A DNA stretch of 64,000 nucleotides from Acanthacorydalis orientalis (GCA_034766995.1 CM068320.1:4902501-4966500), one strand, 5' to 3'; counted from the stretch's first letter, positions 1-11,348 are shown. Made by a program: numbers and translations. The notes: generated from the letters alone by a model not told the origin.

Positions 1-38
1 AAAATTATGAACACGTGCAGCTGTGTGGGTGGATACAT

Positions 39-42
<4 letters not shown>

Positions 43-97
<55 letters not shown>

Positions 98-101
98 TAT
101 T
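43..101. repeat. (TA)n microsatellite
   Basis: Nearly pure AT dinucleotide tract, interrupted only by one ACATA near its right edge. Confidence 0.98.
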
Positions 102-1312
102 ATTTAAATTATTTTTTAAATTTAGTATATAAAAGTCATTTGGTGTATTGTAAGGAAGACCATTATCTCCAGGAACAGTTTTTAAAGTTGAGTTTATATA
201 TTATTTTTTTCGGAGAAATTTGTAGATTAGAAACCTGTTTCTTGTGCAATACATTTTATTTCATTGTTAGAGATAAATTATTTACGTTTGAAAACGACAA
301 AGTACTCATAATAAATTGTGTTCTGCTTTCGTTTAAATAGAGAATGAATGTCCGTAATATCCCTGAAATTATTAACCAACTTTATGGAAAAAAATTGATA
401 AACAGATACTAAAATTGGTTAAGAATTTAAAATCAGGGACTATAAATTTGAAGAGTTCTATTCAATTACAAAGACTATTGAAACATCAGGTATTCGGAAA
501 ATTTGGAAAAATTATTCCAGAAATCGATCTCTATCAAGTATGATCCAATAATATTTACAGCTTATTATCGAAGTGAATAAAAAAGATATGTGTAGTTGTA
601 ATAAGATCAGGGTAGTTATTTATTGTCAGGACAAATAATGCATTCTTTTTTTGTATTAAGTTGTTATTGAGTATAAATAACGGGTAGTATCAAATAAAAA
701 AAAAACTGTTATTTAACACCGTGTATGCCACAAAAAGGATACTTTTGAGTGTTTATTAATGATTTATATCCAGAATTATTTATATAGAGTCAATAAAAAT
801 ATGTAAAACAATCATTGCAGAAGTAAATAGTTAATAATTAGGACGCTACAGTTAGAAACTGATAGAAAAATTCTCAACTATAATTTACAAAAAATGCATA
901 ATTCATTAACATGACAATGACTAATCGTACACATCTAGAATCATTTATAAAAAATCCAGAAAATCAATTTAAATATTTTATGATACTCTCTATATTCATT
1001 AAACATTAACCTTCATCTATTCACTAAATTAGGATGCTTTCGTGAGCACTTTGGAGTTTCGATAACTAAACTGGTCAAAAAGCTATTGAGAGGGAGTCGG
1101 AATTCTTTATATTTTAGCGAAAATTGTATATAAATGAAATATAAAGGAAATTATAGAAACAGTTAAGAACAGTTTATGTGATCAAGGGGGCGTGAAGGGG
1201 ACTAAAGGGTGGGAAGTGTCACTCGACTCGATAATAAATAAATCTTCTAAGAGATGAACGGTTTCATAATGAAAATTCAATAAATAATTATGTTATTTAT
1301 TGTTTTGGTGGA

Positions 1313-1319
<7 letters not shown>
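102..1319. other. A+T-rich spacer, no gene recognised
   Basis: I see no recognisable protein, RNA or transposon end. A 66-codon open frame at 140-340 has no domain-like composition and is rejected. Confidence 0.6.

Positions 1320-1383
<64 letters not shown>
1320..1383. repeat. (TA)n microsatellite
   Basis: Pure AT dinucleotide tract of about 64 bp. Confidence 0.98.
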
Positions 1384-1386
<3 letters not shown>

Positions 1387-1617
1387 GGGAATGTAAAATT
1401 CCAGGAAAGATAATAAATTATTGACAATAAGAGATATTATATTTTGAAACAATATATAAATATAATGTACATATTAAAAAAATGTTACTATACTACTATA
1501 TAATGTTACTATTAAATTATGGATTTAATTCCGGTTTATTTATATATATTGTATGTATATGTATGATAAAATCAATATTAATTATTAAAATTAAAAATTT
1601 ATAATTGTTCTTTAGTA

Positions 1618-1675
<58 letters not shown>

Positions 1676-2545
1676 CTAAATATGGTTTACAGGAATTGAC
1701 TCAGTGGGGATACAAAATATATTTATGGTTTTTGGTTTGTAGGATGAGTGAAAAGTTGATTTCTGAATGTGAATTTAGCTACATTGACAAATTATTTTAA
1801 AATTATATAGTGATATAATTTTAAAGTAATTTTAATATTTTTCAATTTGAATTATTCAACTAGACAAAATTTATATTTTTTATAATCTTTAAAAATATGT
1901 CAGCGTAATGGGAATGCTAAAACTATAATTAGTTTTTCTGGCTGTATATTATTTTTAAAATTTGGATATGTTATAATAAATGTTTTTCAATTACTGTAAA
2001 TATAATTTTTTGCAATGTTTGTAAACATTTTCTTTGAAATTGTATTATTCTTCAAAACAGTCTGGTTAATTTCAATACCATATTTCATACATTTTTACTT
2101 GTTTTTACTGTAGTCAACTTTTTTTTAGAAAAGAATATTTATTTTAATGAAGTCTAATATTTGGTAGTAAGATATATATATATATATATATATACATACG
2201 TATATATTTATAAATGTCTGAAGACTTTATATTTTTCTACTTGATGTTTATAAAAATACCAAAAAATAACTAAAATCAATGTTCATTTTGTATTAGAGAC
2301 ATTCAATTCAGATATAAAACATTATATAATTCTTCCGCTACAAATATCTTAGAGCGATTAATGTAATATGAAAATTAAACATGATATCTGTAGATATAAA
2401 GTAATTTTTGATAGTATCATTGTTCTTAATTATATATGAACTATATAAGAAGTATATTGTTTCATTGAGTATGATATATTTATTGTGTTATATAATACTT
2501 TAGATAAAATTATTCACTTATGCTATACATTCATATATAAACATG
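1384..2545. other. A+T-rich spacer with two short TA tracts
   Basis: No gene recognised. It holds (TA)n tracts at 1618-1671 (one TG interruption) and 2172-2208. Confidence 0.65.
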
Positions 2546-2571
2546 CATATATATATATATATATATATACA

Positions 2572-2622
<51 letters not shown>
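2546..2622. repeat. (TA)n microsatellite
   Basis: AT dinucleotide tract with a single ACATGTACAT interruption near the middle, which is itself palindromic. Confidence 0.97.
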
Positions 2623-2623
<1 letters not shown>

Positions 2624-2699
2624 GGGCCCCATGTTTCTACTGTAAGACATAAATGCGTTAACTGACGAACATTATATGTATAGTATTTGTATCTATATA

Positions 2700-3101
2700 G
2701 CTTTCCAATATCTTTGACAAATGAGTTCAACATCGTATCAGCTAACTGCAGATCACTTAGAGAAATTACATCTCACAATAGAATATTGATACTAGTCACC
2801 AATAACAACCAGTGTTGATAGTATTCAGATTTGCTAAAAATGCTGATAATTATCGATGAATAAAATAGTAACCAAGATCTCATTTCAGTAGCTTTCCATC
2901 TTTGTAATTTTAATATACTTCACGGAAGTCTTTGCAAAAAGCAGATGGTTGGATCTGCTGTAGAAATGAATTGATCTCGTCCACTTTATTTACAATGTAC
3001 CGACGGCCTTTCACAAAGAACCAGAGTGTCCATATGTGTAAAATTACTTCCAATAGTACAGACTGCATATTGTGGTATACGATATACAAACGGATTGTCA
3101 T
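2700..3101 (-). pseudogene. Possible LINE endonuclease relic
   Basis: The reverse strand reads KGRRYIVNKVDEINSFLQQI (about 3021-2962). This recalls the start of the apurinic endonuclease domain of Jockey/CR1-type non-LTR retrotransposons, where an asparagine-rich start is followed by a 'NKVDEIN.FL' helix. Further downstream, in another frame, FSKSEYYQHW resembles the 'F.RSEY.HGG' region of the same domain. Reading frames are interrupted by stops and shifts, and no reverse transcriptase follows. The match is from memory of family patterns only, so the call is tentative. If right, it is a dead 5' fragment and could relate to the RT relic at 57.6 kb on the other strand. Confidence 0.3.
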
Positions 3102-3192
3102 AGCTGTCTAAGCAAACAAATATCATAGAACAAATAAATCGTTCTAGAACAATCCAGCTCGATATAAAAAGGTTGCTTAGATAATTTCGATA

Positions 3193-3352
3193 GCATTTGT
3201 TCAAGCAACAACAAACTAATAGACGCATAAAAACTAGTCGATTGTATTTGACAACAAAACTATATTCAAAGGCATAAAATTAGTCTCCTGAATTTGTTCA
3301 AACAACAAACTATATTCATATGCATAAAATTAATCAATTGTATTTGACAATA
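3193..3352. repeat. ~48-bp imperfect tandem repeat, about 3 copies
   Basis: The phrase GCATAAAA-T(A)GTC recurs at about 3225, 3272 and 3322, with the linked phrases TTGTTCAA.CAACAAAC and TTGTATTTGACAA. The spacing is 47 and 50 bp. No coding content is seen. Confidence 0.7.
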
Positions 3353-3790
3353 AATTAAAAAATTAAATATAATACAAAATTTTTGGACAAAGTATAAATG
3401 TACCCTGGTGATAGTGGCTAAAAATCAATCAAGATCGACCATCAGGCAACGAAATGAATCGTTCTGGCAACCAACGCCCGAGGGATACGACAATATGTTC
3501 AGGATAAAGAAATTTAAAAATAACCTGTAAAATATTATTTTATATTAATATATTTATTGTGAGATCATCCAAAAAAAACAATGTTTTTATTTACAAATGT
3601 AAGTTTATGTTAATTGTTTACTTACACTGCAAGAAAGTTACTCTCTTTGTGCCTGGTAAACATGATTTATTTATCACTGGTGTTACGAAAAGTTCACAAA
3701 TTAATTCATTAAATAATTATTACTATTAATGTAATCAGTTACTGACTGTATCGACCAATGTTTTAAGTCAGAAAATACGTGCACTTTTGG
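3353..3790. other. A+T-rich spacer, no gene recognised
   Basis: Nothing recognisable is seen apart from ordinary A+T-rich sequence. Confidence 0.55.
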
Positions 3791-3841
3791 TCACGGTGAA
3801 TCGGTATGTGTGACGCACAGGTATCTTACATACCGACGTGA
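3791..3841. repeat. Imperfect inverted repeat
   Basis: TCACG-(gtgaa)-TCGGTATGT on the left pairs with ACATACCGA-CGTGA on the right, across an 18-bp spacer. It lies 125 bp upstream of the putative exon. The left arm shares CGGTATGTGTGAC with the right end of the MITE at 17.26-17.56 kb, so it may be a decayed end of that family rather than a regulatory site. Confidence 0.6.
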
Positions 3842-3965
3842 TCACTTTAGTTAGTATTAGTGTAGAAACAAAAAACGTTCGCGTTTCAATTTTTGACAAC
3901 AATTATTAGTGAAATTTGCATCAGCATGAATCGGTTCATCGATACAAAAATCTTTATAAGCAACG

Positions 3966-4119
3966 ATGGATTTATTTCTCATCTATTGCCAGTCGGATAA
4001 TTCATGTATTATCATCAAATGGGAAAACGTGGTAGCCGATGAAAACGTATCGATAGGAGATAATGTTAAGTTCAATTTTGGAAGGAACGAATTTGTCGGA
4101 AAGGTCGTTACAATGAGAG
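3966..4119 (+). CDS. Putative first coding exon of an unrecognised protein
   Basis: The open frame begins MDLFLIYCQSDNSCIIIKW and continues through SIGDNVKFNFGRNEFVGKVV. The alternation of a short hydrophobic strand, a charged VG-D--KF segment and a GKVV segment resembles the small N-terminal beta-rich module found before BEN domains in some insect proteins, but I cannot assign it. After residue 51 the sequence is AG|GTGGGT (intron would start at 4120), a plausible 5' splice donor. If translation ran on instead, the frame ends at 4241. Codon use is less A+T-biased than the surroundings. No downstream exon is recognised nearby, so it could equally be a transposon-derived remnant. Confidence 0.33.
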
Positions 4120-4374
4120 GTGGGTTTATTTACTTTAGAAATAATCTTATATATCCGGATCGCAATGTACATCTTATACCTATCTCAATTGCTCATAAAA
4201 AATTTCATCGAATTTTTTTTAATAAGTTTTCATGTGTTTGAGTCAAAAATTAATCTATTTTCTGCTGTATTCTCACGGTGCTATATGTATTGCTTTTTTT
4301 AATTTACACTATTATAATATTCACTTATTGATGAAGCGAACAGCGAGTATCAGCTGCTTAAAGATAAAAGAGAT

Positions 4375-4623
4375 TATTGTGATATCCGCAGGTTGTTAAA
4401 TAAAGTTTACTAGCATTATTCACTATTCAATAATCACTATAAGTATATTTCAATTATACAATAAAAATACAGATACATTATGCTTATGTTAATAACGAGA
4501 GTGTACCGTTAGAGTCTAAGAGAGAGAGAGAGAGTGTGTATATATTAGTATGTGTGGAAAGATCGCTTATCTGTGCTGCTATTTACTGTTCTATATATAA
4601 ACATAAATTCAAAAAGTTAAATT
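4375..4623 (-). repeat. 3' LTR of the copia-type element
   Basis: It shares most positions with 4912-5158, including GCAGGTTGT.AATAAAGTTT, the GAGAGAGAG run, GGAAAGATCGCTTATCTGTG and a TATATATAAACAT motif. The LTR end near AAAAAGTTAAATT does not show the usual terminal TG, so the boundary may be eroded. Confidence 0.8.
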
Positions 4624-4642
4624 AGTACCTTAAGATTAGTCC

Positions 4643-4825
4643 CTATTTCCTCTTTTTTGCCGGTGACGTATCTGTATCTAATAACAACACCATTTTAAGA
4701 CACGAGGTTTCCACGAACTGGGGTAGGTCCAACTCGTTCAGTAAAGTTTCCATGCGATACTTCCAGTTATCAAAGTTTGTTCATTCAAAAAGCGGAATTC
4801 GATATTTTTCTATTTCCTCAGGCAT
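4643..4825 (-). pseudogene. N-terminal fragment of copia-type Gag
   Basis: From a Met at 4825 the minus strand reads MPEEIEKYRIPLFE, stop, then NFDNWKYRMETLLNELDLPQ and on to a stop at 4643. The 'N(F/Y)..WK.RME.LL.E..L' pattern is the signature of the start of copia Gag, just after its 'F.G' segment. Here it is cut by one in-frame stop and truncated at about 60 codons. It lies between the primer-binding site and a purine-rich stretch before the 3' LTR, the position expected for gag. Confidence 0.65.
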
Positions 4826-4897
4826 TTTTCACTTTTGAGGTTAACATCACATGTCACTATTATTTATGAACTTTTCTTTTTATTCGAGTTTTCTTAA

Positions 4898-4911
4898 CTG
4901 GGCTCATAACC
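4898..4911 (-). other. tRNA primer-binding site
   Basis: Minus-strand GGTTATGAGCCCAG lies directly after the LTR end ACAACA. It differs at one base from the copia-type initiator-Met primer-binding site as I recall it, and it sets the element's orientation. Confidence 0.7.
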
Positions 4912-5158
4912 TGTTGTGATGTACGCAGGTTGTCGAATAAAGTTTACTAGCATTATTCACTAATCACCAAAAGTATATTTCAAACAATTATACAATAAAA
5001 ATACAAATACATTATTATGCTTGTGTTAACAACGAGAGTGTACCGTTAGAGTTTAAGAGAGAGAGAGAGTGTGTGTATATTAGCATGTGTGGAAAGATCG
5101 CTTATCTGTGCCGCTATCTACTGTTCTATATATAAACATATATTCAAAAAGTTAAATT
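4912..5158 (-). repeat. 5' LTR of the copia-type element
   Basis: The terminal bases on the plus strand are TGTTGTGATG, so the minus-strand LTR ends in CATCACAACA. It is a direct repeat of 4375-4623, with scattered substitutions and small indels that indicate an old insertion. Confidence 0.8.
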
Positions 5159-5643
5159 GTCCATTTCTCACAGAGATGAATTGAAAAAGGCCCCTCAGTA
5201 GAAAGAGAATAGCCACTCTCGTAAGCATTATTATTATTATATTAAGCATTACTATTATTTTAAGCATTATTATCATTAAAAAATGTATTTGTAAGTTAAA
5301 AATACCTATGCATTTAAATAAATATTATAGGATATAATAATATGCATATACTCGTAAAATAAACATCAGTCAAAGAAATTATTATTTATTATCATTGTAC
5401 TAACAATTGTTTCCTATAATTTTTTTTCATTTTCGCAACTTTAATTTAACAATCCTATATATTTTTTATAACGATCGTGGTACAAGTTTTCAAATAAACG
5501 TTCTAATAGACGTATCGATCTTGTGCGGTTTTTCATGATGTTTATTGCCGAAATAAGAAAGAGATTATGTTTTAAACAATATTTCGGAAAATACAATATG
5601 AAATGTTTATTTTCAATTTTTATTCAGATTTGTACGTGATTTA
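5159..5643. other. Spacer with ATT-rich simple sequence
   Basis: A degenerate (ATT)n / TAAGCATTA repeat lies at about 5227-5280. No gene is recognised. Confidence 0.55.
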
Positions 5644-5949
5644 ATTGTGCCATGTAAGGAACGTATAAGCATCCTTATAAGCATTATAAGGTTTGTATGA
5701 GGATAATATACGGATTATTTAGTCATCTTATATGACATATAAGGTTTGTATAAGGATCTTATCTTATACAATCCTTATATACTTTATATGATCCATATAA
5801 GGAATCTATATAGTCGCTTTATACAAAATTTATACCAACCTTATAAGATTTGTATAAGGACCACCTTATACAAACCATATATGTTTTGTATGAGGTGAAT
5901 TCATATTTTCTTTATATGGTTCATATAAGGTCACTTTATTTGGCACAAT
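5644..5949. mobile_element. Palindrome-rich MITE-like element
   Basis: It starts ATTGTGCCA and ends TGGCACAAT, a 9-bp perfect terminal inverted repeat. Inside, many CCTTATA/TATAAGG words alternate in both orientations and form hairpins, for example AAGG.TTGTATAAG...CTTATACAA.CCTT at 5740-5775 and GATTTGTATAAGG-acca-CCTTATACAAACC at 5847-5876. There is no coding capacity. I cannot assign a superfamily. Confidence 0.5.
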
Positions 5950-5993
5950 ATAAAGCTTGAGATTACTATGAATATGGAAAATTTACATATATA

Positions 5994-6163
5994 TCTTATA
6001 TTAAGCCTATAAGGCATATAAATGATGACTATGTATGATCTTTATGCGGTAAAGGTCACATTTTATAGGCCTAACGACCATACATAGATAATAACGACTC
6101 TTATATGATTTGTATAAGGTGAATTTATATGTTCCTTATAAGGTTCATATAAGATTGAGGCTT
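5994..6163. repeat. Second palindromic block related to the preceding element
   Basis: CTTATATTAAGCCTATAAGG near 5995 mirrors TTCATATAAG...GAGGCTTAATAGGG near 6143-6169. An inner pair, GACTATGTATGATC (6027) and GACCATACATAG (6076), is also inverted. It shares the GTATAAGGTGAATT..TAT wording with 5890. Confidence 0.5.
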
Positions 6164-6530
6164 AATAGGGATAATTTTCGGGTGGGTGTAGATCAAATTA
6201 TTCCCCCACTTCAAATATTATAGTAAATGAACGGCTAGCGACATTTTGTGAGAAATGAAATAAAAATTCTCGTGGTATGAAAAGTTAAGAATGTGAAAAA
6301 ATAGTACCTTAATTCGTGTTATGAATCGAATATTTTTTTGAAGTTCTTTCGAAGAAGATTGTTTTTCTACATTTTAGATTTTTTAGATTTATTATAATTG
6401 ACATGATGACTAATATATATTCCAGGTTGTACTGTATAATACATAAAATACTTTTTTTTATTGTTATTGTTCTGATTACTATTATAATATATTTTAAAGA
6501 TAGGGAAATATATGTTTGTTTACGAAATTC

Positions 6531-6534
<4 letters not shown>

Positions 6535-6587
<53 letters not shown>

Positions 6588-6604
6588 GAGTATATATATA
6601 TATA
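6535..6604. repeat. (TA)n microsatellite abutting a transposon
   Basis: TA tract with one CGAG interruption. Its right edge is the left end of the DD41D element. Confidence 0.97.
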
Positions 6605-7898
6605 GGATTCTTCATTAGGGGAAAGATATCTTTGACAGTCGATTGAGGTTGTGTATCAAAAACTTTACTATCATTTTCTGATAGTTGTATTCGTCTGTGT
6701 TTACCATTTGTTAGTATAATGCGGAATACAATTGAACAACGTACTGAAATAATTAAATTTTATTACCAAAATTAGTGTTTGATTAGACAAACGCTTTGTG
6801 CGTCACGTGAAATTTATGGTCGATATCAGCGTCCTATAGAAGACACAATTCATCGAATTGAGAACAAATTTGAAACCACATCGTCTGTAATATATCATCG
6901 ACCTCCTGTGCTTCGCCGTAACGTTAGAAATCCAGAGAATATTGAATTAGTCGTTCAAATGTAAGCGAAATCCCGAAGATGTCAATTCCAAGGAGTTTTC
7001 AGGAAGTGTGCATCTTACTGACTTCGACTTGGTGAATCTTGTAAAAAAACCTGGGTCTGAATCCTTATTAGATTCAGTTGATTTTGGAACTGAAGCTTAA
7101 TGATCATTCCCGGCTTCGAAAATTTGCTGATTGGGTTTTGGAGTAGTTGGAAGTCGATTCCGATTTTGCCAAGAAAATCATGTTTAGAGATAAGCCTTAT
7201 TTTTGGTTGAACGGCTTCGTTAACAAGCAAAATTTTCGAATCTGGGTATAATGAAAATCCACAAGAGATCCAAGAGCGTACATTGCATTCTAAAATAGTG
7301 ATTGTCTGGTGCGGATTTTGGTCTGGCGGTATCATTGACCCGTATTTATTTCAAGATGAGGCTGGTGCTACACTGATCGTTTATGGTGACCGATACTGTT
7401 TAATGATCCGGGATTTCTTCCGACCTTAATTGGAAAAAATGAATCTCACAAACACGTGGTTCTAATAAGAGGGCGTCATATTCCATATATCCTGAGAGAC
7501 TATGCATTTACTGAAGGAGCGTTTCAACGGGTTTGTAATCTCCCGATTTGGTGACATTGACTGGCCTCCATGATCGTGTAATTTGACACCGCTGGATTAC
7601 TTTTAGTGGGGTTATGTTAAGTAATTAGCCTATACAAACAAACCACGGACCATTGATGAGCTCAAGACCACTATACTTCGCGGCATTAGACAGATGAGTC
7701 GCAATTATGCGAGGAAGTCACAGAAAATTGGAAGTCTCTTGTACATGCTACCAAAAGAAGCCGTGGTGGACATTTAAATGATATTATGTATCATACATAA
7801 TGGTAAAAAACGTTCTTTCAGATAAACAAACAAAAATTAACTTATATCATAAAATGTGTGTTTTATTTAAATTCAAAGATCACTGGTGCTTAATGAGA

Positions 7899-7902
<4 letters not shown>
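6605..7902 (+). mobile_element. DD41D mariner-like element (rosa/visitor type)
   Basis: The left end GGATTCTTCATTAGGGG and the reverse complement of the right end AGGTTCTCATTAAGCACC form imperfect inverted repeats that both continue into a GATCTTTGA-like motif. The element is about 1.3 kb, normal for the group, and encodes one transposase frame, now broken. It sits inside a (TA)n tract, with TA repeats touching both ends, consistent with TA-targeted insertion. Confidence 0.8.
6719..7800 (+). pseudogene. DD41D mariner-like transposase pseudogene
   Basis: From Met at 6719 the frame reads MRNTIEQRTEIIKFYYQN, stop, then IRQTLCASREIYGRYQRP, a helix-turn-helix DNA-binding start. The first catalytic region is intact as FRDKPYFWLNGFVNKQN. 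In the second, the expected 'WFQQDGATCH' is degraded to a segment with two stops and Glu in place of Asp. The third survives as NLTPLDYF. Counting between the second and third positions gives 41 residues, which defines the DD41D class. The end is GGHLNDIMYHT, stop at 7800. Several stops and frameshifts show it cannot make transposase. Confidence 0.85.

Positions 7903-7946
<44 letters not shown>
7903..7946. repeat. (TA)n microsatellite
   Basis: Pure TA tract starting exactly at the right end of the DD41D element. Together with 6535-6604 it brackets the insertion. Confidence 0.97.
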
Positions 7947-7948
<2 letters not shown>

Positions 7949-10240
7949 AATGTACACTTTTAAAAATTGTAATTCAGTTTGCGTAATTTAAAAATTGTAA
8001 ATAAAACATGAATTTTATACATATGATCAGAATTTTTGTGACAAAGGCTCAACATTTATTACATTTACAGTAAATATAAACATTTATATTTATTGCTGAA
8101 AAAACATAACGTTAGTAGACATTATTTTTTATTATACAGACATAATATACTACTTGCGCAAGCAAAAAACCATAGGTTTTTCCTTCACTGTGGAAACGCG
8201 ACTTTTACACGAAAAAAACATTAGAAACATTTATATAATCGTGTTATTATTTTTTTTAATTTAATGGATAGATTGAATAATGTCCTTTTGTTTTATATTA
8301 AGTTGTTAGTTAAATCAAGTTACATACTCTTATTTTGTAAATTAATTATTTTAAATTAAAAAGTTGATAAATTTATGTCATATTAATAAAAATATCAACG
8401 TTATGTAAAAAAATATAATTGACAAAAAAGTGGGTAATAATGAATGTCTTAACTTTAATTCAATTTATTAGCGGAAATATATGATATGCGTTGTTGTGTT
8501 TGGTGTTCATTCATTTAATAATCTTGAGAAAATGTGCTACTTCTTGTCGTAATTTCACGAGAGCAGCGTTAAAAAAGAGGTAGTTATATAAGGAAATGTG
8601 TTTTTAATGAAAATATTTCATTGTTAATGTTTTTCAATGAGCGCAAATTTCTCGTGAAACTCGAGTACAGGAACATTTCAAATTCACAACGAAAAGAATC
8701 GCAATAAACAAATTAATTTATTAGCTCATAATGTGCGTTATCGATTAGGAACTCATTTTTAAATTAAAACAAATCGGTAAACATTTGCAGTCGTTTCAAA
8801 TAAACTTTCAGAAAGAAAATGAAAAATCTTTTATAATTTAAACTTGTTGAGTAGTACTTTAATTGAAAATTATTAATGAGCTTTATCAATTTAATTATTT
8901 TGATATGGGTTACACTAGTAAGTTTATTTTCAAGTTTATCATTATTAACTATTATTTATATTTAATTATTTCAATACACAATGTATTATAGTAATTCTGT
9001 ATTTATTTTTAATTTTTATAAATAGAAAATGTGCCGTATATCTAAGTATTCGGCTTTTATTTTTTAGTAAAAAAGTAATATAAAATTTATCAAAATTTTA
9101 TCTTGATAATCTTTAAGACAATCGAAACGAAAAATATCAATAAAATCAAAACAAGCAGTTAAATTTAGCAACAAATGTTAAGCGTAGACATAATATTTAT
9201 TATCAGACTAATACTGTATACCTGGTATAACATGGTAGAGAAAATGTAGAAAACATTGTATAAGGTTGAAGATTATTCTCGTGTAACGCGGTATAAATTT
9301 CAAAATGAAACAACAAGCAGGAATTCTTGTTTGTAAAACTTCTGCTGTAATGCTTTTTTAAGTAGTGGTTCTGTGCCATTATGTCAGTTCAGTTGTTTTT
9401 AAAAATAACTAATTGATTTGGTGTAGAAATTCTACCTTAAATTAAAAGCAATATGAACACATAATTTAAATACGTTGAAGTTTTTGTAATTTTTATGTTA
9501 CTAATTATCTATTTCTCTCAACCATGACTACAGAAATTCGAAAGAAATCTATTATCTAGTAGAAACTTCTGAATCAGTTGAAATTTGTCGAGAAATCAAC
9601 AGATATTGATAAAAAGTTGAATTTAAATGAATTAACTGAGCAATTACAAAAAGGAAATAAAAAACATTTTTACTATACTGATAGTAATTTTAAATGTTTG
9701 GATCCGGAGAGGTGGACAGAGTGATAAACTTTTTTAACAAATATTTCTGATAAATTGGAAATTCTTTTATTGTAAACAAATAAAAATTGCAAACTTGTCG
9801 GTTATAAAAAATATGTTAATTCAGATTAGCCATTAGAAATTTCACATATATTTGATGTATTGTAAAAAATGTTGAGAATATTCGGGGAAACATAAATCTC
9901 TCAATTCGAAGCATATAATTGAAAGCGGAAAAATTGATCACAATTGAAAATTTGCAGAAATAACAATACTGTTGAGTGTAAAAAACTTTGAAACAATAAA
10001 TCAATAACAAACAGTCAATTTTTAACTTTTTTACAATAAATTGTACAGTAGCCGTGCTTCTACACAAAAAAGAGGAAATTTTTGCATAGTTCTCGCCATC
10101 ATTGTGCTATTTGAACACCATTTTACGTCACTAATTGTCGTCTCTTTATTTTTATGTCACATTGCTCTAAAAATAAGTTTTAGTGATATGATATACAAAA
10201 AAAACAGTCGAATGTAACAAAACATAGAATCAACTTAAAA
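7947..10240. other. A+T-rich spacer, no gene recognised
   Basis: No transposon ends or host exons are recognised. A short coding-like stretch near 9525-9720 (with EKSTDIDKKLNLNELTEQL in one frame) has stops on both sides and no family I can name. Confidence 0.5.
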
Positions 10241-10506
10241 TACATACACAAAAGTATTCATACTGAGGGGGGGGGGTAATTTTTGTATGAGTACTTCTGT
10301 GATGTAATTGTGTAAACTAGCTTAGAATATAATTTTTTTCTCAAATACTTGTTATTTATTTCTGTTCAAATTTTCATTATATTATCTGTAAGTTAATAAG
10401 TTATTAATAAAATTAATAACAATTTACAATTGTTGACCATTTTTTAAAATTTGAATCTAAAAGTGTATAAGTGATCGGGGTATGAATACTTACGGAAGTC
10501 ACTGTA
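10241..10506. mobile_element. Tc1-type terminal repeat remnants
   Basis: TACACAAAAGTATTCATACT (10245-10264) is inverted relative to GTATGAGTACTTCTGTGATG (10285-10304). A third end, GTATGAATACTTACGGAAGT leading into CACTGTA, lies at 10480-10506. The CAGTGAC..AAGTATTCATAC pattern is that of Tc1-like ends. The first two ends are separated by only 20 bp, including a run of ten G. No transposase is present. Confidence 0.55.
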
Positions 10507-11304
10507 CGGTGTTTGAAATTATAAATTTGTTTAGTGATTTATTGTAGTGATGTCTGTGTACTGATATTTTCTAAGATATTCAAAAATGTGCCAATCGCAT
10601 AAATACTGTGGAATTTATCGACGTCATAAAAATAAATTATATCGTTCATAAAGGTAGTTTTTTTCTTACTGGTATTCTTTGATGTCAATACGTTGTAAAA
10701 CTATATAGGCGGTAAGTAATTGTGAATTTCTATTAACAGAACAATAGCTTGTGAAGTAGCAATAAATTTCATTTGACAAGCGTATAAAAGACAATACATG
10801 ACCGAACATAACTTTATATCATATATAAACATAAACTGTATAGATATAAAATTACCCTCATGTATTCTGTATCTACAGTAACAAAATATAATTCTTTTTT
10901 ATTTCACGTATAAATGTTTTTTCGTTTTATTCAATGCGACACGTTCGTTGCCGGAAAAATGAATTCTCTTTATGGCACTAGAGCGCAGTATAATAGGAAA
11001 GTTTGGAATAAGAAAAAAAAAACGAAAACCAACAATAAAAAGATATTTAAGAAAACTCTCCGATGTGTTATAAAAATTTTTCCAGTAGACACGCTTTTTA
11101 ACATGGTTACCCCCTTTGTACACGTACAGATGTACAGATTGGACATAAACGTTGTCAAAACGAACTTTTGTTACATTTTATCTAAAGTTTAACGAAGTTT
11201 CGTATTTCATTATAAACTTCTGGAAATTTTCTATATATTTGTGGAAAATGATAATGTTATTAGTATTTATTCAAATTAGCGGGGTATTTGCATCACGTTG
11301 AAAC

Positions 11305-11309
<5 letters not shown>

Positions 11310-11346
<37 letters not shown>

Positions 11347-11348
11347 TA
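11310..11348. repeat. (TA)n microsatellite
   Basis: TA tract ending in ACATATATAA. Confidence 0.96.

Larger units (their letters stand above)
4375..5158 (-). mobile_element. Miniature copia-type LTR element
   Basis: Two direct repeats of about 249 and 247 bp (4375-4623 and 4912-5158) enclose only 288 bp. Read on the minus strand, the right repeat is the 5' LTR. It ends in ACAACA and is followed at once by GGTTATGAGCCCAG, which closely resembles the primer-binding site of copia-type elements (GGTTATGGGCCCAG in copia as I recall it). The internal part then starts a Gag-like frame and stops about 20 bp before the other LTR. Protease, integrase and RT are absent, so this is an internal-deletion or TRIM-like derivative. 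I see no matching target-site duplication. Confidence 0.75.

Noticed and set aside
2910..3228. Host gene on the minus strand (frames of 63 and 80 codons)
   Set aside because: Two overlapping frames with no splice signals. The only resemblance is to a LINE endonuclease start, so it is listed as a tentative relic instead.
10899..11192. Overlapping 62-92 codon frames on both strands
   Set aside because: Low-complexity Lys/Phe/Ile-rich composition, no motif, no transposon ends, mutually overlapping.
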